From assembly GCA_028820215.1 (NCBI GenBank), contig JAPPKD010000079.1, positions 10,799 through 74,798 on the forward strand: a stretch of 64,000 nt of DNA. The letters are read 5' to 3'. The position numbers and the translations under genes are program-made. The notes beneath the pieces are model-generated. The model was given only the letters and a program-made list of their open reading frames with translations. It did no database searches and was not told the origin of the DNA. This document shows positions 27,633-35,098 of the stretch, in pieces; position 1 is the stretch's first letter, and each line of letters starts with the position of its first letter. Source of the stretch: Spirochaetaceae bacterium. Its GTDB lineage: Bacteria; Spirochaetota; Spirochaetia; SZUA-6; Bin103.

Positions 27633-28327
27633 CGTTCACGGTCCTGACGCTCTTCCCGGAGCTGCTGACCCCGTTCGTTGCGACATCCATCGTCGGCCGC
27701 GCCGTCGAGCGCGGCCTTATCGATGTCCAGACCGTCGACATCCGCGACTACGCCCACGACCCGCACCGTACCTGCGACGACAGTCCCTACGGTGGAGGCG
27801 CGGGGATGGTGTTGAAGCCGGAGCCGGTCAGCCGCGCGATCGAATCGGTGGTGAGCCGGCGCACGGTAAGGCCACGTGCCATTCACCTCACTGCCGCAGG
27901 CTTGCCGTTCGATCGCGATCTGGCGCGCCGTTGGGCGGCGGAGGGGCGGGAGCTGCTGCTCGTGGCCGGCCGCTACGAGGGGATCGACCAGCGCGTGGTC
28001 GATCTGTTCGTGGAGGATGAGGTGTCGATCGGAGACTACGTGCTGATCGGCGGCGAGGTGGCGGCGATGGCGGTCATCGAGGCCGTGGCGCGGCTGGTCC
28101 CCGGGGTGATCCAGGCGGACTCGCTCGCGGAAGAGAGCTTCGAGGGCGACGTTCTCGAATATCCTCAGTACACTAGACCTGCGGTGTTCCGCGGCGTGCC
28201 GGTGCCGCCGGTACTGCTGTCCGGAGACCACGCACGGATCAGGGAGTGGCGCCGCCGGCAGGCGGCCCAGCGTACGGCCCGCCTGCGTCCGGACCTGCTA
28301 CGAAGGAGCGAACGATGGAGCAACTGA
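27629..28327 (+). CDS. trmD: tRNA (guanine-37-N1) methyltransferase TrmD
   Basis: A 232-residue SPOUT-class enzyme that makes m1G37 in tRNA and so prevents frameshifting. Readable motifs are [28 protein letters not shown] and the knotted SAM site [15 protein letters not shown]...[15 protein letters not shown], then [11 protein letters not shown]. The start overlaps the rimM stop as ATGA. The 3' end overlaps rplS by 13 bases. The operon position is conserved among bacteria. Confidence 0.96.
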   Translation: MTFTVLTLFPELLTPFVATSIVGRAVERGLIDVQTVDIRDYAHDPHRTCDDSPYGGGAGMVLKPEPVSRAIESVVSRRTVRPRAIHLTAAGLPFDRDLARRWAAEGRELLLVAGRYEGIDQRVVDLFVEDEVSIGDYVLIGGEVAAMAVIEAVARLVPGVIQADSLAEESFEGDVLEYPQYTRPAVFRGVPVPPVLLSGDHARIREWRRRQAAQRTARLRPDLLRRSERWSN

Positions 28328-28671
28328 TACGGGATGTCGAGACCGACCAGACGCGGTCTCATGCAACGGAATTCGGAGTCGGCGACTCGGTGCGGATCCA
28401 TTTCAAGATCATCGAAGGCAAGACCGAACGGACCCAGGTGTTCGAAGGCACCTGCATCGCTCGCAAGGGCTCGGGCGTCAGTTCGACGTTCACCGTCCGC
28501 AAGATCTCCTACGGCGTCGGCGTGGAGCGGGTGTTCCCGCTGCACTCGCCCAAGATCGCCAAGATCGAGGTGTCGCGCCGGGGCCGCGTGCGCCGCGCGA
28601 AGCTCTTCTACCTGCGCGATCGGGTGGGCAAGGCAGCGAAGGTGCCGGAGCGCCGGATCCGCAAGCGATAG
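28315..28671 (+). CDS. rplS: 50S ribosomal protein L19
   Basis: A 118-residue protein at the 30S-50S interface. Motifs include [56 protein letters not shown] and [10 protein letters not shown], all characteristic. ATG 28315 is preceded by GAAGGAGCGAACG and lies inside the end of trmD. The longer in-frame extension upstream is not part of the family. It is the last gene of the ffh-rplS cluster. A hairpin at 28701-28731 follows. Confidence 0.96.
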   Translation: MEQLIRDVETDQTRSHATEFGVGDSVRIHFKIIEGKTERTQVFEGTCIARKGSGVSSTFTVRKISYGVGVERVFPLHSPKIAKIEVSRRGRVRRAKLFYLRDRVGKAAKVPERRIRKR

Positions 28672-28700
28672 GAGCCCCGTCGGACGCCCCCGGGGTCGAC

Positions 28701-28731
28701 TTGAAGCGATAGCGCGAAACCCGCGCTTCAA
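28701..28731. terminator. Possible terminator hairpin after rplS
   Basis: TTGAAGCG (28701-28708) pairs perfectly with CGCTTCAA (28724-28731) around a 15-base loop. It lies in the 75-base gap between rplS and the YraN-like gene. No T-run follows on the plus strand, so its role as a terminator is uncertain. Confidence 0.35.
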
Positions 28732-28746
28732 TGTTGACGATACTGT

Positions 28747-29190
28747 ATGCAGACATCGGTAGTACCGATGGACGGCGCGGCCCGGAAGGCGTCCGAGCCT
28801 CGCCGATCACATCGACAGGACCGGGTGAGCAGTGTCCAGAAGGGTAGAATCGGTGAACGTCAGGCCGCCGCATACCTCCGGGAGCGCGGCTACCGCATCG
28901 TCGAGCGCAATGTTCGCATGCGGGTGGGGGAGATCGACCTGGTCGCATGCCGCGGCGACAGCGTCGTGTTCGTCGAGGTCAAGGCTTGGGGCAGCTTCGG
29001 CGCCGCCGATCTGGCGGCCGTGGTGAACGATCGCAAGCGGCTGCGGATCGTCCGCACGGCGGCGGCGCTTCTGGCCCGGAGCCCGAGCTTGCAGCGGTTC
29101 CGGCCGCGGTTTGACATCCTGCTCTTGCGCTCCGGACAGCCGCCGCTGCATCTCGAGTCGGCATTCGGCGCCGACGGGGAACCTCTGTGA
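28747..29190 (+). CDS. YraN-family (UPF0102) endonuclease-like protein
   Basis: A protein of up to 147 residues with the UPF0102 core: GRIGERQAAAYLRERGYRI, then VGEIDLVACRGDSVVFVEVK, which gives the PD-(D/E)XK-type residues D and ExK. The family is thought to act on DNA, and some members link to uptake or Holliday-junction processing. The activity is not settled. The N-terminal 26 residues are not family-like, so ATG 28768 or GTG 28825 may be the real start. It commonly follows rplS/rnhB in bacteria. The stop overlaps the next GTG start. Confidence 0.85.
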   Translation: MQTSVVPMDGAARKASEPRRSHRQDRVSSVQKGRIGERQAAAYLRERGYRIVERNVRMRVGEIDLVACRGDSVVFVEVKAWGSFGAADLAAVVNDRKRLRIVRTAAALLARSPSLQRFRPRFDILLLRSGQPPLHLESAFGADGEPL

Positions 29191-29483
29191 CGCCGTCCGG
29201 CCGCAGGCGCCGCCGCGCCCTGCGCCGCGTGGTCAAGGCATTCCCGATCGTGTGGTACCGCTCGCGCCTGCGGCGGCGCCAGCCAAGATTCGGGCTGGAC
29301 AGGAACGGGCTCCGGTACGTGCCCGCCGGGCTGCAGCCGTTGGCCCATCGCGGCGCGTCCCGCACGTTGGCCCGGCGCGTCGAGTTACGCAGCAAGATCA
29401 GGGACCGAAGGTACCTGGAGCGGGCCATCCGCTATCTGGCGCAGCTCCTGACCGAAGACGCGCCGCGCAAGACTCGCCGGTGA
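29187..29483 (+). CDS. Small arginine-rich hypothetical protein
   Basis: A 98-residue, strongly basic protein (many Arg, predicted helical) that I do not recognise. GTG 29187 overlaps the TGA of the YraN gene, and its own TGA overlaps the next gene's GTG, so it is locked in a coupled trio. The charge suggests nucleic-acid or ribosome binding, but no known motif is visible. The coupling on both sides makes a real gene likely. Confidence 0.6.
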   Translation: MTPSGRRRRRALRRVVKAFPIVWYRSRLRRRQPRFGLDRNGLRYVPAGLQPLAHRGASRTLARRVELRSKIRDRRYLERAIRYLAQLLTEDAPRKTRR

Positions 29484-29791
29484 ATCCGCCTCCGCCGCGT
29501 TGTCCGCTCTGTTCGGAGCCGGTGGACGATCTGATGCTTGCGCTGGTGCATCCCGAAACCGAGGCCCCGGCTCACTTCGAGTGCGTGTTGAGCGCGATCC
29601 GTGAGGGCGAACAGCTCGAGCCCGGCGAGCAGATCTGCTACGTCGGCGCCGGCGTGTTCGCCATCGTGCGGGCCGGACGCGGGCGGCGCAGCGCCAGGAT
29701 CCGCAAGCGCATTCCGTACGAGTCGGAAAGCACGCCTCCGCAGTGGCGCATCGATCAGGTGCGCCGCATACCGAGTACCCCATCAAACTGA
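29480..29791 (+). CDS. Small zinc-finger-like hypothetical protein
   Basis: A 103-residue protein with CPLCSEPV near the N-terminus and HFECVL about 24 residues later, a plausible CxxC...HxxC zinc site. ICYVGAGVFAIV and a basic C-terminal half follow. I associate this pattern with a small conserved spirochaetal family of unknown role. GTG 29480 overlaps the stop of the preceding gene (GTGA). The last codons and the stop lie within one arm of an inverted repeat (29774-29790), so the natural C-terminus may have been altered by that element. Confidence 0.65.
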   Translation: MNPPPPRCPLCSEPVDDLMLALVHPETEAPAHFECVLSAIREGEQLEPGEQICYVGAGVFAIVRAGRGRRSARIRKRIPYESESTPPQWRIDQVRRIPSTPSN

Positions 29792-29880
29792 TGTCGACGG
29801 GTGACATCAGGTGGCTGCACGGGCTTCAAGCGGTCGAGTCCCGCAGCACTCATCCCCAAACTACAGTTTGATGGGGTACT
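29774..29880. repeat. 107-bp element bounded by perfect 17-bp inverted repeats (MITE-like)
   Basis: The arm at 29774-29790 (AGTACCCCATCAAACTG) is the exact reverse complement of 29864-29880. The 73-base interior contains a second hairpin, CTGATGTC/GACATCAG (29788-29795 with 29803-29810). No open frame lies inside and no clear target duplication is visible. The element is more AT-rich than its surroundings. It could be a miniature mobile element or a large transcription-terminating fold. Confidence 0.6.
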
Positions 29881-29958
29881 AGTCCCTGAGCGAGCCTGGC
29901 CTTCTCCTTCGGGCGAGGGCCGGTCACCCGTCTCCCGGCAGGAGGACGGAGCGCGGCG

Positions 29959-29988
29959 TTGACAACCATGCCACGTTAGCAATAGCTT
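29959..29988 (+). promoter_or_regulatory. Putative promoter of rpmF-acpP-rnc
   Basis: A perfect TTGACA (29959-29964), an 18-base spacer and TAGCTT (29983-29988). The rpmF ATG follows at 30006, leaving a leader of about 10 bases. It lies in the longest gene-free stretch of the window (29792-30005), which otherwise holds only the inverted-repeat element. Confidence 0.45.
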
Positions 29989-30005
29989 CCCGGCACAGGA
30001 CTGAG

Positions 30006-30194
30006 ATGGCTGTACCCGCACGCAAGACCTCCAAGGCCCGCAGCCGGCGCCGACGCGCCGTCAACATGCGGATCAAGGCACCGTCTATCGTCGAGTGCGG
30101 CACATGCGGCAATCGGGTCCTGCTGCACCGGGTGTGCTCCAAGTGCGGGCACTATCGCGGAAAGCCGGTGCTGGAAACGGCGGAAATCGCCTGA
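30006..30194 (+). CDS. rpmF: 50S ribosomal protein L32
   Basis: A 62-residue ribosomal protein with the usual opening MAVPARKTSKARSRRRRA and a four-cysteine zinc ribbon (CGTCGN ... CSKCG). It is the zinc-binding form of L32. AGGA precedes ATG 30006. It is followed by acpP and rnc, a common spirochaetal and bacterial order that links ribosome and fatty-acid supply. Confidence 0.96.
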   Translation: MAVPARKTSKARSRRRRAVNMRIKAPSIVECGTCGNRVLLHRVCSKCGHYRGKPVLETAEIA

Positions 30195-30224
30195 CCCCAA
30201 CCCTTCCCTGGAGGCGATGCGAAC

Positions 30225-30464
30225 ATGGACGCTGAACTCTTCGACAAGATGAAAAAGCTGATCGCGGACCGGCTGGAGATCGAGGAGGACAAGATCACGC
30301 TCGAGTCCTCGTTTCGGCAGGATCTCGGTGCCGACAGTCTGGACACGTACGAGCTCGTCTACGCGATAGAGGAAGAGCTCGGCATCACCATCCCCGACGA
30401 GAAGGCGAACGAGTTCGAGACCGTGAAGGACGCGCTGGCTTACATCGAGTCGCAGATCAAGTAG
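30225..30464 (+). CDS. acpP: Acyl carrier protein
   Basis: A 79-residue acidic carrier that holds fatty-acyl chains on a phosphopantetheine arm. The attachment serine is in GADSLDTYELV (about residue 38). The flanking helices match the family, although DSLDTYEL replaces the more usual DSLDxVEL. GGAGGCGATGCGAAC precedes ATG 30225. The gene lies between rpmF and rnc. Confidence 0.96.
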   Translation: MDAELFDKMKKLIADRLEIEEDKITLESSFRQDLGADSLDTYELVYAIEEELGITIPDEKANEFETVKDALAYIESQIK

Positions 30465-30621
30465 CTTCTCGCGGCGGCGGAGTGCCCCTCGGTGGATAGC
30501 GGTGGGCGCCCCGCTCACCGTCACACCCCTCCGCCGGGTTGATGGCAGCCTCGGGCTGATGGCCCGCAAGCTCGTGCCGGCACTCGGAGGCGGTTTCAAG
30601 GTCCTGCGTGGTGAGTGGCGC

Positions 30622-31440
30622 ATGGCGCGCCGTGGTACCCGCCCCCGTGGTCCTCGGGTGGGGAGCGCTGGACCGGACGCCGATCTCAGATCGGTGTCTC
30701 CCGCCCGGCGGTTCGAGCTGCGTTCCCTGCAGCGTGGCATCGGCGTCCGTTTTCGCGACGAGCGCCTGTTGAATCTTGCGCTCTGCCACCGTTCGCATGC
30801 CGCCGAAGCGCGCGTGGCCAGCAACGAGAGGCTGGAGTTCCTTGGGGATGCCGTACTCGGCCTGGTGGTCAGCCAGTGGCTGTACCGCCGGCTGGAGGGG
30901 AAGCCCGAAGGGGACCTGGCACGTGTGAAGTCGGTCGTGGTGAGCGAGGAGAGCTTGGCGCAGATCGCCAGGCAGCTCTCCCTGGACCGCTACCTGCTTC
31001 TGGGCCGTGGAGAGGAGCGGTCAGGCGGACGCGGCAAGAGCGCCCTGCTGGCGGACGCGCTGGAAGCGCTGATCGGTGCATGCTTCCTGGACTCCGGGCT
31101 GCACGCCGCCGAGCGGTTTGTCGAGCGTGTCTTCGCCGAAGAGATCGAGAACGTGATCGCCGGCCGCCACCGCCAGGACTACAAGACGCTGCTCCAGGAG
31201 CTCTCCCAGAAGCGCTTTCGCGCCTTTCCCAAATATCGGGTCACCGAGCGGCGGGGGCCCGACCACGACCAGGTGTTCTCGATGGACGTGGTCGTCGCCG
31301 GGCGGCCGTATGGCCCGGCGGAGGGCAAGAGCAAGAAGCAGGCCGAACAGCGAGTCGCCCGCATCGCCTACGCGCAGCTCGTCGCGGCGGAGGCTTCTTC
31401 CGACGAGTCAGGCGCTGGGGGATCTGCCGCCTCGTCCTGA
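30622..31440 (+). CDS. rnc: Ribonuclease III
   Basis: A double-strand-specific RNase that processes rRNA and structured mRNA. The catalytic signature NERLEFLGDAVLGLVVSQWL is present, with a later ADALEALIGACFLDSG and a C-terminal dsRNA-binding domain (DYKTLLQELSQKR...GPAEGKSKKQAEQRVA). The start is uncertain: GTG 30502 and ATG 30559 are also in frame, but the extra residues are low-complexity and basic. ATG 30622 gives about 272 residues. The 3' end overlaps the oppositely oriented cca gene by 73 bases. Confidence 0.93.
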   Translation: MARRGTRPRGPRVGSAGPDADLRSVSPARRFELRSLQRGIGVRFRDERLLNLALCHRSHAAEARVASNERLEFLGDAVLGLVVSQWLYRRLEGKPEGDLARVKSVVVSEESLAQIARQLSLDRYLLLGRGEERSGGRGKSALLADALEALIGACFLDSGLHAAERFVERVFAEEIENVIAGRHRQDYKTLLQELSQKRFRAFPKYRVTERRGPDHDQVFSMDVVVAGRPYGPAEGKSKKQAEQRVARIAYAQLVAAEASSDESGAGGSAASS

Positions 31441-32699
31441 AGCGCCCGGGCGACGTCCAGCAGCCGGGCGCGGTCGTTCACGGCCGGGTCGGCAAGGACC
31501 GCTCGCAGCAGGGCGCGCAGCAGCCGTCCGATGTTCGGGCCGGGGCGAAGGCCCAGCTCACGCTGCAGCACGGCGCCGTCGACGGCGAGCTCGCCGATCG
31601 TCAGCGCCTGCGCCGCGGCCGCCTGGCGGTGCACCCGCCGGGCCAGCGGAGCGTCGATCTTCGCGATCGCCCGGCGGACGGCGATCGCGTCCGCGGCAGC
31701 AGCGCGGCCGACGGCGGCCAGCAGGCGGCGGATGGCGGCGTCGGAGCTGTCCGCGGTGAGCGGGATCGAAAGACTGCCGATCGCGGTGACCACCCGCCGG
31801 GTCACCGCGTGGGGAAAGCGCAGGCGGGTCAGAGCCGCCTGCGCGCGGGCAGTGGCGGCCGGTACGTCGGCGGCGTCCTCGGGCGCCAGCAGCATCGCCA
31901 GCCGCTGCGGCACGTCGGTCGGCGCCGCATCGATGCGGGCGTAGCGGGCTCCCCGGCCGGCGGGGCTGGCCGCCGTGGCGCTTGGCGCCGGAAGACACAG
32001 CTCCATGAGTCCGGACCGTTCGAGCAGGCCCAGGCCCACCGACGGGGTCGGCGCAAGCAGCAGGCGGCGCAGCTCTTCGCAGACCCGCTCGACCGCAACC
32101 CTGCGAGCGGTCGGCAGCGCGTCGCGCATCGCCCGCACCGTCTGCCCGTCGACGGTCAGGTTCAACTCCGCGGCCAGCCGGCACCCGCGGAACGGACGTA
32201 GTCCGTCCTCCGCAAAGCGTTCGCGGGCGCTGCCGACGGTACGGAGGCGCCGCGCTGCCAGGTCGTCGCGCCCGCCATGCGGATCGTGCAGGATGCCCGT
32301 AGCGAGGTCGACGGCGATCGCGTTGATGGTGAAGTCGCGCCGCGCCAGATCTTCCTCGATCGTGCCGGCGAAGCGGACCGCATCGGGCCGCCGCCCGTCG
32401 GAGTAGCCGGACTCCGTGCGGAACGTCGTGACCTCGAACCGGCGGCGGCCGAGCAGGACCGTCACCGTGCCGTGGCGGATGCCCGTGGGGATGGTGCGGG
32501 GATAGAGGCCCTGCACGCGGCCGGGCGTCGCGTCGGTGGCGATGTCCCAGTCATCGGTCGGCCGGTCCTGCAGCAGGTTTCGGACCGCGCCGCCGACCAG
32601 GTAGGCGGCGTGCCCGGCGTCGATCAGGACGCGGGCGAAGCGCTCCACCGCAGCCGGCAGCGAAATCCCGGGCGCCTCCCGTCGGTCTTCCGAACTCAT
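31368..32699 (-). CDS. cca: CCA-adding enzyme / tRNA nucleotidyltransferase (poly(A) polymerase family)
   Basis: A 443-residue class II nucleotidyltransferase. The head has AYLVGGAVRNLL and the catalytic pair in TDDWDIATDATP, followed by RRDFTINAIAVD and a HPHG-like loop (DPHGGRDDLAARRLRTVG). The tail is helical. It probably adds the CCA end to tRNAs: the three tRNA genes in this window do not encode CCA, which fits. Some family members are A-adding or CC-adding only, and this cannot be resolved by eye. The last 73 bases overlap rnc in antisense. Confidence 0.9.
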   Translation of the reverse strand: MSSEDRREAPGISLPAAVERFARVLIDAGHAAYLVGGAVRNLLQDRPTDDWDIATDATPGRVQGLYPRTIPTGIRHGTVTVLLGRRRFEVTTFRTESGYSDGRRPDAVRFAGTIEEDLARRDFTINAIAVDLATGILHDPHGGRDDLAARRLRTVGSARERFAEDGLRPFRGCRLAAELNLTVDGQTVRAMRDALPTARRVAVERVCEELRRLLLAPTPSVGLGLLERSGLMELCLPAPSATAASPAGRGARYARIDAAPTDVPQRLAMLLAPEDAADVPAATARAQAALTRLRFPHAVTRRVVTAIGSLSIPLTADSSDAAIRRLLAAVGRAAAADAIAVRRAIAKIDAPLARRVHRQAAAAQALTIGELAVDGAVLQRELGLRPGPNIGRLLRALLRAVLADPAVNDRARLLDVARALQDEAADPPAPDSSEEASAATSCA

Positions 32700-32806
32700 C
32701 CCCAGGCCGCGTGCAGGGTACCGGAAAGCGGCGGTGAGCGGAGCGCCGATGCTCCGGCCGGGCGTGGCGCCCGGTGCGCCGGTGGCGGTATGCTCGGGAC
32801 GCCGGC

Positions 32807-33448
32807 ATGTCGCTGACGGGTCTGCTTCTCACCGGCGGGTACGGCCCCGCGCGCGTCGACCTGGAGCCCTTTCTGACGACGGTGGGGCCGATAGTCGCCG
32901 CCGACTCCGGTTACGATCTGGCGCTGTCGCTGGGAGTGGAGCCGGACCTGATCGTCGGCGACATGGACTCGGTGCGCGCGGAACGGCTCCCCGCCGGTCG
33001 CGTGCGCCGCTTCCCGCGGGACAAGGATCATACCGACACCGAGCTCGGGCTGCATGCGCTGCAGGAATTCGGCTGCGACCGGGTGGTGATCGCCGGCGGC
33101 GGCGGCGGCCGACTGGATCACCTGTTGTTCATCGCCGGGCTGTTCGAGCGGGAGACGCTGCCTATCTGCTGGATCACCTCCCATGAACACGTGGAGGCGA
33201 TTCGCGGCACGGCCGCCTGGTTCGGCTGGGTGGGCCAGACCGTGTCGTTCCTGCCGCTGTCGGGGGGCGCGGCGATCGAACGCTCGGCAGGTCTTCGCTG
33301 GCCGCTGGACGGGCTGCGGTGGCGTCCGGGGGAGGGCGGAGTCAGCAACGTCATCACCGCGTCGCCCATGCGCGTGACGATGGCGGAGGGGGCGTTGCTG
33401 ATGATCCGGTCGTTCGCCGTGCACGAGATCGGCCTGCGGCCCGGGTAG
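32807..33448 (+). CDS. Thiamine pyrophosphokinase
   Basis: A 213-residue enzyme that converts thiamine to the cofactor thiamine diphosphate with ATP. Motifs are GPIVAADSGYDLALSLG, LIVGDMDSV and FPRDKDHTDTELGL, the acidic metal and ATP site. The C-terminal beta-sandwich ends with ALLMIRS. ATG 32807 gives the family N-terminus. An upstream in-frame start at 32774 adds 11 atypical residues. A TATGCT -10-like box at 32789-32794 implies a very short leader. No TPP riboswitch is visible. Confidence 0.9.
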   Translation: MSLTGLLLTGGYGPARVDLEPFLTTVGPIVAADSGYDLALSLGVEPDLIVGDMDSVRAERLPAGRVRRFPRDKDHTDTELGLHALQEFGCDRVVIAGGGGGRLDHLLFIAGLFERETLPICWITSHEHVEAIRGTAAWFGWVGQTVSFLPLSGGAAIERSAGLRWPLDGLRWRPGEGGVSNVITASPMRVTMAEGALLMIRSFAVHEIGLRPG

Positions 33449-33480
33449 GTTCCCGGTCCCACGGCGGCCGCGGCTTCCGG

Positions 33481-34308
33481 CTACGGTCCGGCAGGCTCCG
33501 CTATTCCCAGCACCTGCCCGAGCAGGTCGGCCGATGAGCGGCTCAACAGGTCCACCAGCTCCGGAAACTCGGCCAGCGTGCTGCCCAGCATGGCCAGCAG
33601 CTCGGCGTGCTGGGCAGCCTGCTCGCGCATGAATGCCAGATCGGCGACCACCGCCAGGCGCGCCCGTTGCTGCGTATCGACGCGCTTGTCGAACGCCGTC
33701 TTCGCGCGCTGGTACAGGTCCGGGTCCGGAACCGAGTGCGGGTCCAGCTCGACGTCGATGATCTCCAGCTCGGGAAAGCGCGCGGCAAGCCGGCGCCGCA
33801 CGCCTTCCTCCAGGCTTCCGGGGTTCGTCACCGCCGCGACTGCCTCGCCCGCCAGCAGCGCTCCGGTCGCAGCGTCGGCGGCGGCGGCGGCGGCCTGCTC
33901 GTACCAGGCCGGCAGGGTGTCGGGGCGCAACTCGGCCGTCGCCGCCAGCGGCGCCAGGTGCTCCGCGCGAAGCTGCAGCCGGACGGTGACGCCGAGGTCG
34001 TAGGAGAGCGCCGCCGGGTCGATGCCGATCTCCGCTGCGTACACTTCCGCCGATGGCAGGAGCGCAGCCACGCGGCGCTGCACCTCCCGCGGGGTCAGGT
34101 CGAACAGGTGCAGGGTCATGTTGGTCGGAATCAACCGCTCCCACCGCCAGGTGATGCCGCCCGGCGCGATGGCCTCCTCGTCCCAACCTCCCGACTTCGT
34201 GAACGCGACGCCGTAGGTGCCGGGCGGCAGCGACAGCTCCACCCATCCGACGAAGAACGCGGCGACCGCCAGCACGAGGATCGTCAGCAGGGTGATGGCG
34301 ATCTTCAC
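33481..34308 (-). CDS. Membrane-anchored SPFH/prohibitin-like hypothetical protein
   Basis: A protein of about 275 residues starting at GTG 34308. A single N-terminal membrane segment (ITLLTILVLAVAAFFVGW) is followed by a domain opening with LPPGTYGVAFTKSGGWDEEAIAPGG. That opening resembles the 'pushes through to the outside' strand pattern of SPFH/band-7 proteins. A long helical C-terminal half follows. The molecular function is unknown. Such proteins often organise membrane patches or proteases. The frame stays open upstream to 34515, but that part is antisense to the aroH gene. It converges with the thiamine pyrophosphokinase gene. Confidence 0.7.
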   Translation of the reverse strand: MKIAITLLTILVLAVAAFFVGWVELSLPPGTYGVAFTKSGGWDEEAIAPGGITWRWERLIPTNMTLHLFDLTPREVQRRVAALLPSAEVYAAEIGIDPAALSYDLGVTVRLQLRAEHLAPLAATAELRPDTLPAWYEQAAAAAADAATGALLAGEAVAAVTNPGSLEEGVRRRLAARFPELEIIDVELDPHSVPDPDLYQRAKTAFDKRVDTQQRARLAVVADLAFMREQAAQHAELLAMLGSTLAEFPELVDLLSRSSADLLGQVLGIAEPAGP

Positions 34309-34403
34309 GCCAGACAGTATATCGTGGCCCTTGTACCGCGCGAGACGGTGATCGGCCGTGCGCCGACCATGTCCGTGCAAGCGTGGCCCGAGGTTCTGGA
34401 GAG

Positions 34404-34769
34404 ATGATGGTAGCGGTGAGGGGCGCAATCCAGGTGAGCGCCAACGACGCCGAAGCGATTCGGTCGGCCGGCCTGCGGCTCCTCCGGTCCGTGCTCGACG
34501 GTAACGGGGTGGCACCCGAGGACATCGTCAGCATCATTTTCTCGCTGACACCCGATCTGACGCGTGCGAATCCGGCGACCGCGACGCGCGAAGGCGGATT
34601 CGCGGAGGTGCCGCTGTTCTGTGTGCAGGAGGCCGTCGTGGAGGGTCAGCCGGGCCGCATCATCCGGCTGCTGATGACCTATCGCGGCGACAGAGACCGC
34701 AAGCCTGTGCCGGTGTTCCTGGATGGCGCGCAGGTGCTCCGCCCGGACCTGTCGCCGGGGCGCCCGTGA
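34404..34769 (+). CDS. aroH: Chorismate mutase, AroH class
   Basis: A protein of about 121 residues similar to the monofunctional trimeric chorismate mutase of Bacillus, which makes prephenate for Phe and Tyr synthesis. MVAVRGAIQVSAND supplies the catalytic arginine, and VPLFCVQEAVVEG and LMTYRGD contain further active-site positions. ATG 34404 or ATG 34407 can start the gene, with GGAGAG just upstream. No other aromatic-pathway gene is adjacent. Confidence 0.9.
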   Translation: MMVAVRGAIQVSANDAEAIRSAGLRLLRSVLDGNGVAPEDIVSIIFSLTPDLTRANPATATREGGFAEVPLFCVQEAVVEGQPGRIIRLLMTYRGDRDRKPVPVFLDGAQVLRPDLSPGRP

Positions 34770-34848
34770 CCCACGCCTCGGACTCCGTTCTTGGCCCATC
34801 CCACGCTTCGCTCCATAGTGGGTACACCGCGTGGGGGAGACGGGCAGC

Positions 34849-34921
34849 GCCACCTTAGCTCAATCGGTAGAGCACGAGATTTGTAATCTCGAGGTCGTCG
34901 GTTCGATCCCGACAGGTGGCT
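34849..34921 (+). tRNA. tRNA-Thr (anticodon TGT)
   Basis: A 73-base cloverleaf. The acceptor stem GCCACCT/AGGTGGC pairs fully. The anticodon stem CGAGAT-TTGTAAT-CTCG presents TGT, reading ACA. The T-arm GTCGGTTCGATCCCGAC is standard. The CCA end is not encoded. Confidence 0.96.
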
Positions 34922-34995
34922 GACCGGGCGCCGGGCGGGCGCCATGGCTATTGACAGCGGAGGAGGGCTGAGCGAGCATGCGGCGCTCCGACAGC

Positions 34996-35077
34996 GGGGA
35001 GGTTCCCGAGTGGCCAAAGGGGGCAGACTGTAAATCTGTTGGCATTGCCTTCGAAGGTTCGAATCCTTCTCTCCCCA
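34996..35077 (+). tRNA. tRNA-Tyr (anticodon GTA)
   Basis: An 82-base class II tRNA. The acceptor GGGGAGG pairs with TCTCCCC. The anticodon loop CTGTAAA presents GTA. A long variable arm (TTGGCATTGCCTTCG region) and T-arm GAAGGTTCGAATCCTTC follow, and CCA is not encoded. A TTGACA at 34951-34956 upstream could be part of its promoter but has no good -10 partner. Confidence 0.95.
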
Positions 35078-35098
35078 TCTCCCGTGACCCCATCTGCC

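Noticed and set aside
32699..32806. TPP riboswitch upstream of the thiamine pyrophosphokinase gene
   Set aside because: The 107-base gap lacks the conserved CUGAGA and THI-box patterns and the -10 box lies too close to the start codon.
34951..34980. Promoter of tRNA-Tyr at TTGACA 34951-34956
   Set aside because: No -10-like hexamer lies 16-18 bases downstream, so the match is probably chance or incomplete.
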